Source: DASQUP01 sp035641235
GTDB taxonomy: Bacteria; Actinomycetota; CADDZG01; WHSQ01
Assembly (NCBI GenBank): GCA_035641235.1
Contig: DASQUP010000189.1
Location: 1-19,329, forward strand
Reading direction: 5' to 3'
DNA: 19,329 bases
A program made the position numbers and the translations under genes. The notes under the pieces are model-generated. The model made no database searches. It was not told where the DNA came from and saw only the letters and a program-made list of their open reading frames with translations. Below are positions 15,538 through 19,329 of the stretch, piece after piece (the first letter of the stretch is position 1; every line of letters starts with the position of its first letter).

Positions 15538-15825
15538 CTACCTCTTCCCCTGTTGCTCTTGTGTGGTCTCGAGGAGCCGGCGCCCGAGCCCCTCCGGCAG
15601 CGGCCCATCGATCTTCAAGCTCTTGCTCAGTGCTCCAGAAGCCAGTGCCCGGCGCACACACTCCGGATCGAAGCACACATACGCGCCCCTACCCGGCGCC
15701 CGAACTCTCGCCCCAACGGTCAAAGAGCCGTCAGGCCCTTTCGCTATGCGAAGCAACTCCTCCTGGAGTCGCCTGCGGCGACAGCCGACGCAAGTTCGCA
15801 TCGGGCCCTCGCCCATCTTAGTCAC
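15538..15825 (-). CDS. ylxR: YlxR/DUF448 family RNA-binding protein (RnpM)
   Basis: A 95-residue small basic protein of the YlxR family. It carries MRTCVGCRRRR (9-19), the GRGAYVCFDPECV segment with the paired cysteines, and the RRAL helix start. In B. subtilis this protein binds and modulates RNase P, and it sits between nusA and infB in most Gram-positive bacteria. The GTG at 15825 overlaps the nusA stop by 4 nt. In-frame ATGs four and nine codons in (MGEGPM and MRTCVGC) are alternative starts, the latter preceded by GGGCGAGGG. The infB start follows after 2 nt. Confidence 0.93.
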   Translation of the reverse strand: MTKMGEGPMRTCVGCRRRRLQEELLRIAKGPDGSLTVGARVRAPGRGAYVCFDPECVRRALASGALSKSLKIDGPLPEGLGRRLLETTQEQQGKR

Positions 15826-16979
15826 TCGGCCGCGCTCGTCTCCTCCGCCTCTTCGAGCTCTGCGCCCGCTGCTTCTTCTTCTGCACCCACCGCAGCCGCC
15901 GCCTCGCCCGGCGCGCCGGCACCGTCCGTCACCTCGGCTTCCTGCGCAGCCTGAGCCTCGGCAGCCTCGGCAGCCGCTGCATCCTCCTGTTCCTTTCGCA
16001 CCTGGGACTCCGACTTGATGTCCACCCTCAGTCCGGTAAGCCGTGCCGCCAGCCGGGCGTTCTGGCCTTCTTTGCCGATGGCAAGCGAGAGCTGGTAGTC
16101 CGGCACGATTACAAGGGCAGTGCCGCCGTCCCCCGTGATGTGCACTTCCTTCACCTTGGCCGGCGACAGCGCCTTCGCCACGAAATCGGGCGTGTCCTCT
16201 ACCCAGGGGACGATGTCAATCTTCTCGCCGCGCAACTCGTTCATGACCATCCGGACTCGCGATCCCTTCGATCCAACACATGCGCCCACGGGATCCACGT
16301 TGCGGTCGTTGGAGTGGACGGCAATCTTGGTGCGATGCCCCGGCTCCCGAGCGACGGCCTTGATCTCAACGATCCCGTCGAGGATCTCGGGCACTTCGAG
16401 CTCGAACAGCCGCTTGATTAGGCCCGGATGGGTGCGCGACACGATGATCTGAGGGCCGCGCGCCGACTTCCGAACCTCGACGATGTAGGCCTTGAGCCGG
16501 GCCCCATGTTCATACCTTTCATGAGGGATCTGCTCGGAGGGCGGCATCAGGGCCTCTGTCTTGCCGAGGTCAAGGATCGTGTAGCGGTGGTCGTGCTGCT
16601 GCACGATCCCCGTGACGATGTCGCCCTCGCGCCCCGAGTACTCCCCAAAAGTGATGTCCCGCTCGGCCTCTCGAAGCCGCTGAAGGATTACCTGCTTCGC
16701 GGTCTGAGCGGCGATCCTGCCGAAGTCGGCCGGGGTGTCCTCCCATTCCTTCAGAACGGTGACCTCTTCCGTTTCCGGATCGATCTCGACGTCCTGCGCG
16801 TAGACGGTCACATCCCCGGAGTCACGATCGATGATCGCGCGCGCACCGCGCGTCTCGTCTGCATTGATCATCCGCAGATAGGCCGATGCGAGAGCCTTCT
16901 CGATCGCCTCAACGAGAGTATCGAACGCAATGCCGCGCTCACGCTCGAGCTCCCGCAGAGAATCCATGGGGATGTTCAT
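15822..16979 (-). CDS. nusA: Transcription termination/antitermination factor NusA
   Basis: A 385-residue RNA polymerase-associated factor that affects pausing, termination and rRNA antitermination. Its order is an N-terminal polymerase-binding domain (1-110), an S1 domain (about 116-182), KH1 with VGSKGSRVRMV (235-245) and KH2 with AIGKEGQNARLAARLTG (300-316). The last ~55 residues are an Ala/Glu-rich acidic tail and not the acidic-repeat domains of E. coli NusA. The ATG at 16979 gives MNIPMDSLRELERERG with GAAGGGAAG upstream; the longer open frame reaching into rimP is rejected. rimP lies 46 nt upstream and ylxR overlaps by 4 nt. Confidence 0.96.
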   Translation of the reverse strand: MNIPMDSLRELERERGIAFDTLVEAIEKALASAYLRMINADETRGARAIIDRDSGDVTVYAQDVEIDPETEEVTVLKEWEDTPADFGRIAAQTAKQVILQRLREAERDITFGEYSGREGDIVTGIVQQHDHRYTILDLGKTEALMPPSEQIPHERYEHGARLKAYIVEVRKSARGPQIIVSRTHPGLIKRLFELEVPEILDGIVEIKAVAREPGHRTKIAVHSNDRNVDPVGACVGSKGSRVRMVMNELRGEKIDIVPWVEDTPDFVAKALSPAKVKEVHITGDGGTALVIVPDYQLSLAIGKEGQNARLAARLTGLRVDIKSESQVRKEQEDAAAAEAAEAQAAQEAEVTDGAGAPGEAAAAVGAEEEAAGAELEEAEETSAAE

Positions 16980-17025
16980 CTGACTTCCCTTCTCAGTTGT
17001 TGACTCGCTTGGTTCATCCCGCCGC

Positions 17026-17484
17026 CTACTCCCACTCGAAAACCGTTCGCGCCGACTTGATGACGTCGTAGGGCAACTCAACGTTGCCCTGATCGGTCTC
17101 CAGGCGCACCTCACCTTCGTCCGCCGCGGCGATCACACCTTCGACGCGGTGGCTATCGCCGACAAGCCGCCGTGACGTCTTCACCACGGCCTTGCGGCCG
17201 ACGGCGGACGAAAAATGCTCGGGTGTTCTGAGCGTGCGCTCAAGTCCGGGAGACGAGACCTCGAGGGTGTAGCGCCCGGCAATCGGATCGTGGAGGTCGA
17301 GAGCCCTGGAAAGCTCCTCCGAGACCTCTGCCACGGTATCGAGATCGATACCGCCGTCTGCCTCGACGAACACCCGCACGATCATCCTGCCTGGCTGGCC
17401 GCCGAGCTCCACATCCCACAGCCGCAGGGAGCGCCTGCGAACGACGGACTCGGCGAGGTCCGTGACCTCTTCGAGCGCCCCCAT
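17026..17484 (-). CDS. rimP: Ribosome maturation factor RimP
   Basis: A 152-residue protein that assists late 30S assembly, near uS12. The family hallmark EVSSPGLERTLRTPEHF is in the middle, following the alpha/beta N-terminal domain; the C-terminal SH3-like barrel ends with ELPYDVIKSARTVFEW. The ATG at 17484 is decided by a near-perfect AGGAGG (17496-17491) with a 6-nt spacer. An in-frame GTG five codons upstream overlaps that site and is unlikely. This is the first gene of the nusA-infB block and diverges from the bL37-like gene. Its ~100-nt leader carries hairpins described separately. Confidence 0.95.
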   Translation of the reverse strand: MGALEEVTDLAESVVRRRSLRLWDVELGGQPGRMIVRVFVEADGGIDLDTVAEVSEELSRALDLHDPIAGRYTLEVSSPGLERTLRTPEHFSSAVGRKAVVKTSRRLVGDSHRVEGVIAAADEGEVRLETDQGNVELPYDVIKSARTVFEWE

Positions 17485-17506
17485 CGCCGACCTCCTCACA
17501 AATGAA

Positions 17507-17530
17507 GCCCCTCTCTTTGAGGGGCCTCAA
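17507..17530 (-). promoter_or_regulatory. Alternative hairpins in the rimP leader
   Basis: On the minus strand GCCCCTC (17525-17519) pairs with GAGGGGC (17513-17507) around the loop AAAGA, a 7-bp GC-rich stem, followed by TTCATTT and the rimP ribosome binding site. The same CCTC segment also belongs to a second, mutually exclusive dyad, TTGAGG-CC-CCTCAA (17530-17517). Competing hairpins just before a ribosome binding site are the layout of an attenuator or translational switch, but this has not been tested. The U-run after the stem is broken by CA, so a strong intrinsic terminator is doubtful. Confidence 0.45.
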
Positions 17531-17589
17531 AACACCGTCCTCCAATTGACCTTCCCGCCCGCCAAACTTCCTGCTCAGAGCGGATTTTC

Positions 17590-17625
17590 ACTCTACCACA
17601 CGGCCCTCAAGGCTCCGGTTAGAGT
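17590..17625. promoter_or_regulatory. Divergent -10-like boxes between rimP and the bL37-like gene
   Basis: TAGAGT occurs once on each strand, at 17595-17590 (minus, towards rimP) and 17620-17625 (plus, towards the bL37-like gene), so the sequence is an inverted repeat with arms ACTCTA and TAGAGT. They would place transcript starts about 100 nt before rimP and 50 nt before the microgene. No convincing -35 hexamers are seen for either. Confidence 0.35.
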
Positions 17626-17682
17626 GGCCCCTCCATCACTGCTCATTACGCGCTTCGGCGCGCCTCGACGACGGGAGGGTCA

Positions 17683-17769
17683 ATGGCCAAAAAAGGACGC
17701 AAACGGCGCAGCCGGCGAAAGAACAAGGCGAACCACGGAAAGCGCCCCAACGCCGGCCGTAAAGGGTAA
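17683..17769 (+). CDS. Probable 50S ribosomal protein bL37 (28 residues)
   Basis: A 28-codon gene, ATG to TAA, encoding a very basic Lys/Arg/Asn-rich peptide. It starts MAKKGRKRRSRRK and contains NKANHGKRPNAGRKG. From memory, the mycobacterial ribosomal peptide bL37, found in M. smegmatis 70S structures and buried in 23S rRNA, has the same length class, a MAKRGRK-like start and the motif KANHGKRPN, which is shared here. GGGAGGG lies 4 nt before the ATG. The gene diverges from rimP, placing a ribosomal protein beside the ribosome-maturation block. It precedes the AIM24-family gene by 117 nt. Its size means most gene finders would miss it. Confidence 0.8.
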   Translation: MAKKGRKRRSRRKNKANHGKRPNAGRKG

Positions 17770-17773
17770 TTCA

Positions 17774-17795
17774 GGGGTTCCCCGGGCAAACCCGG
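17774..17795 (+). terminator. Weak hairpins after the bL37-like gene
   Basis: GGGG-TT-CCCC (17774-17783) and CCGGG, CAAA loop, CCCGG (17782-17795) overlap just after the microgene stop. There is no T-run, so they may only partly reduce read-through into the AIM24-family gene. Confidence 0.25.
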
Positions 17796-17818
17796 TCTAA
17801 GTACTTCCAGCAGCTCCC

Positions 17819-17847
17819 TTCCAGGAAATGGCAGACCGCGCTACGAT
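17819..17847 (+). promoter_or_regulatory. Candidate promoter for the AIM24-family gene
   Basis: TTCCAG (17819-17824), 17-bp spacer, TACGAT (17842-17847). The -10 matches the TANNNT pattern well and the -35 shares only its TT start with consensus. The predicted transcript would start about 33 nt before the GTG and include the GGAGG at 17871-17875. Confidence 0.35.
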
Positions 17848-17886
17848 CTGTGCGCTCGGCGCCTTATCCAGGAGGGATCCCCGGTA

Positions 17887-18495
17887 GTGAACCACGAGAT
17901 CAGGGGGGATTGGAGCCAGATCGTCGTGTGCCGGCTCGACGACGGCCAGAAGATCTACTCGCAGACCGGCCGGTTCTTGTGGAAGACGGCGAACGTGCGC
18001 GTAGAGGAGCACGCGCCCGCTCGGGGAATCGGGGATGCGAGCCACGGCAAAGGTCTGTTGGGCCGCGCGCTGTCGGCCGGGAATCGGACGCCTTCGGGAC
18101 CGCCGGTGGCGTTGCCCCATTTCCGTGTACAGGAGGGCTCCGGGTTGTGCGCCTTTACGGGAGCATCACCGGGCGAGATCCGCCAGATAGAACTCGGCGG
18201 CTCTTTGACGTGGACCGTTTCGAGGGACGCATTCGTTGCCGCAGAAGGCACAGTCGGGTTGAGAGTCGGTTCGGGAACTCCGAATCTCATACGTTTCACG
18301 GGGCCCGGTTCGTTGTTCATCGCCGCCGGGGGATCGTTCCTCGACCTCAATCCAGCCGACCATGACGGTGTCATCCACGCAGACATTGAGACCGTCGTTG
18401 CGTTCGAGGGTGGCGTGGCGATGGCCGTCCACGACGATGCAGGGGTCTCCGTGGCGGTCCTGAAAGGCGACGGGAAGGTCATCCTGCGCGCCTAA
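17887..18495 (+). CDS. AIM24 family protein
   Basis: A 202-residue protein resembling the AIM24/TIGR00266 family: MNHEIRGDWSQIVVCRLDDG is the usual start (xYEIxGDxSQxVxxxLxxGE). The repeated beta-strand pattern with RQIELGGSLTWTVSRDAFVAA, GPGSLFIAAGGSFLDL and VAFEGGV is characteristic. The family adopts a double-stranded beta-helix trimer fold, is widespread in bacteria, and is named from a yeast mitochondrial inner-membrane protein; the bacterial function is not established. No signal peptide or membrane segment is visible, so it is probably cytoplasmic. The GTG start has GGAGG 11 nt upstream. It shares direction with the bL37-like gene and converges on ispG. Confidence 0.8.
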   Translation: MNHEIRGDWSQIVVCRLDDGQKIYSQTGRFLWKTANVRVEEHAPARGIGDASHGKGLLGRALSAGNRTPSGPPVALPHFRVQEGSGLCAFTGASPGEIRQIELGGSLTWTVSRDAFVAAEGTVGLRVGSGTPNLIRFTGPGSLFIAAGGSFLDLNPADHDGVIHADIETVVAFEGGVAMAVHDDAGVSVAVLKGDGKVILRA

Positions 18496-18535
18496 CAACG
18501 ACATCCGCCCTCGGACTGCGCGCCGCTGATTCTCT

Positions 18536-18570
18536 GGGACACAGTGGCCTCTGAGTGGCCTCCCTGTCCC
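18536..18570. terminator. Inverted repeat between convergent AIM24-family gene and ispG
   Basis: GGGACA (18536-18541) pairs with TGTCCC (18565-18570) across a long 23-nt loop that contains GTGGCCTC twice. A small CTAAG/CTTAG hairpin (18573-18588) overlaps the ispG stop codon. Neither has a T-run, so termination here is weakly supported. Confidence 0.25.
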
Positions 18571-18584
18571 AACTAAGCGTTCTC

Positions 18585-19329
18585 TTAGGTGCTGCCCGCA
18601 GAGGGCCCCAGTCCGATGGTCATGGGGGCGCGCCGGCCTGCGCCTTTGACTACCACCGGCCCGCCATCGCCCTCGGCGCCGCCGGACGCCCTGATCTCGG
18701 CGGCAACCCTCTCCGCCTCCTCGAGCAGCGCTTCCACCAACCGCTCGTGCGGTACCCACCCGATCTGCTTTCCCTTGGCAAACAGGAGCCCTCTCCCCGG
18801 TCCTGCAGCGATGCCGATGTCTGCGTCGCGCGCCTCTCCGGGGCCATTGACTTCGCACCCCATCACTGCGATCTGCATCGGCGGGAGATCCATCTTTTCG
18901 ATCGCTGCCTCGACATCGCCGGCGAGCGCAAAGACGTCGAGCTCTGCGCGCCCACACGACGGACACGCAACGAGATCGAAGCCGTCCTCCTTCAACCCAA
19001 GCGACTTCAGGATCTGCTTACCGACCTTGACCTCTTCGACCGGGTCCGCCGTAAGAGACACGCGGATCGTGTCACCGATGCCTTCTGCCAGCAGAGTGCC
19101 GATCCCAATGGCCGACTTGACGATCCCCTGCTTGGGGGTGCCGGCTTCGGTTACTCCGAGGTGGAATGGAACATCGGTCTTTTCGGCAAGCATCCGGTAC
19201 GCGGAGATCATCTCGGGCACGTTCTGGTGTTTCACCGACACCTTTATGTCATTGAAACCGTGTTCCTCCAGAAGGCCGATTTCGTACAGAGCACTCTCGA
19301 CCAACGCCTCCGCGGTGGGCCGTCCATAT
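18585..19329 (-). CDS. ispG: (E)-4-hydroxy-3-methylbut-2-enyl-diphosphate synthase, C-terminal part
   Basis: The last ~248 residues of IspG (GcpE), which makes HMBPP in the MEP isoprenoid pathway using a [4Fe-4S] cluster. The gene is cut by the right window edge: the frame is open to base 19329 (...GRPTAEALVESALYEIG...), so no true start is present. The internal TTG at 19304 is not a start. Visible are the barrel segments IKVSVKHQNV, PFHLGVTEAGT, KSAIGIGTLL and DTIRVSLTADP, then the cluster ligands ACPSCGR and MGCEVNGPGEA, which supply three Cys and a Glu. The tail is short and Gly-rich. In mycobacteria ispG (gcpE) also lies upstream of the rimP-nusA region, so the placement fits. Confidence 0.95.
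   Translation of the reverse strand, partial: YGRPTAEALVESALYEIGLLEEHGFNDIKVSVKHQNVPEMISAYRMLAEKTDVPFHLGVTEAGTPKQGIVKSAIGIGTLLAEGIGDTIRVSLTADPVEEVKVGKQILKSLGLKEDGFDLVACPSCGRAELDVFALAGDVEAAIEKMDLPPMQIAVMGCEVNGPGEARDADIGIAAGPGRGLLFAKGKQIGWVPHERLVEALLEEAERVAAEIRASGGAEGDGGPVVVKGAGRRAPMTIGLGPSAGST

Noticed and set aside
15536..15676. In-frame upstream extension of infB through ylxR
   Set aside because: The ATG at 15535 has a ribosome binding site and gives the canonical IF2 N-terminus; the extension overlaps ylxR.
17240..17545. A minus-strand frame starting before rimP as a possible leader peptide
   Set aside because: It runs deep into rimP in a different frame, lacks motifs, and no independent evidence supports translation.
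1..19329. Mobile elements, CRISPR arrays, tRNA or rRNA genes, toxin-antitoxin or defence genes
   Set aside because: No terminal inverted repeats, transposase motifs, regularly spaced long repeats or tRNA-like cloverleafs were seen; the region is conserved housekeeping DNA.

Overview
This window looks like chromosomal DNA from a GC-rich member of the Actinomycetota, possibly an uncultured, Acidimicrobiia-like lineage. The phylum call rests on three things: frequent GTG starts and 4-bp GTGA stop/start overlaps; the gene order ispG ... rimP-nusA-ylxR-infB-ylxP-rbfA-nrnA-truB-ribF-rpsO-pnp-M16 peptidase-dapB ... dapA-rnj-(ftsK), which from memory follows the Mycobacterium/Streptomyces arrangement; and a 28-codon gene that looks like the actinobacterial ribosomal protein bL37. 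The class-level placement is a guess.

Layout from the right edge, since most genes are on the minus strand. (1) 18585-19329: the C-terminal two thirds of ispG (isoprenoid precursors), cut by the window edge. (2) 17683-18495, plus strand: a bL37-like microprotein and an AIM24-family protein. (3) 4380-17484, minus strand: a long, tightly packed translation and RNA-metabolism block. It runs rimP, nusA, ylxR, infB, ylxP (DUF503), rbfA, nrnA, truB, ribF, then rpsO, pnp, an M16 zinc protease, dapB and a small lipoprotein. (4) 3807-4268, plus strand: a MOSC-domain protein, probably with a leaderless mRNA, separated from the lipoprotein by a perfect bidirectional hairpin. (5) 262-3626, minus strand: dapA, rnj (RNase J) and a FAH-family hydrolase. 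(6) 1-65, minus strand: the first 21 codons of what is probably ftsK.

Functionally, the central block joins ribosome maturation (RimP, RbfA, S15, YlxR/RnpM), translation initiation (IF2), transcription elongation (NusA), tRNA modification (TruB) and RNA turnover (PNPase, NrnA, RNase J). FAD/FMN synthesis (RibF) and the lysine/diaminopimelate branch (DapA, DapB) are threaded through it. No mobile element, CRISPR array, tRNA, rRNA or defence system was seen, and no gene-free stretch exceeds about 225 bases.

I did not find a new multi-gene system. The points most worth a second look are small: the bL37-like microgene divergent from the rimP operon; a pnp leader in which the ribosome binding site can be paired away; alternative hairpins in the rimP leader; five helically spaced TGTTA/TGTGA repeats in front of the putative ftsK; and an apparently over-frequent palindrome, GGCGCGCC.
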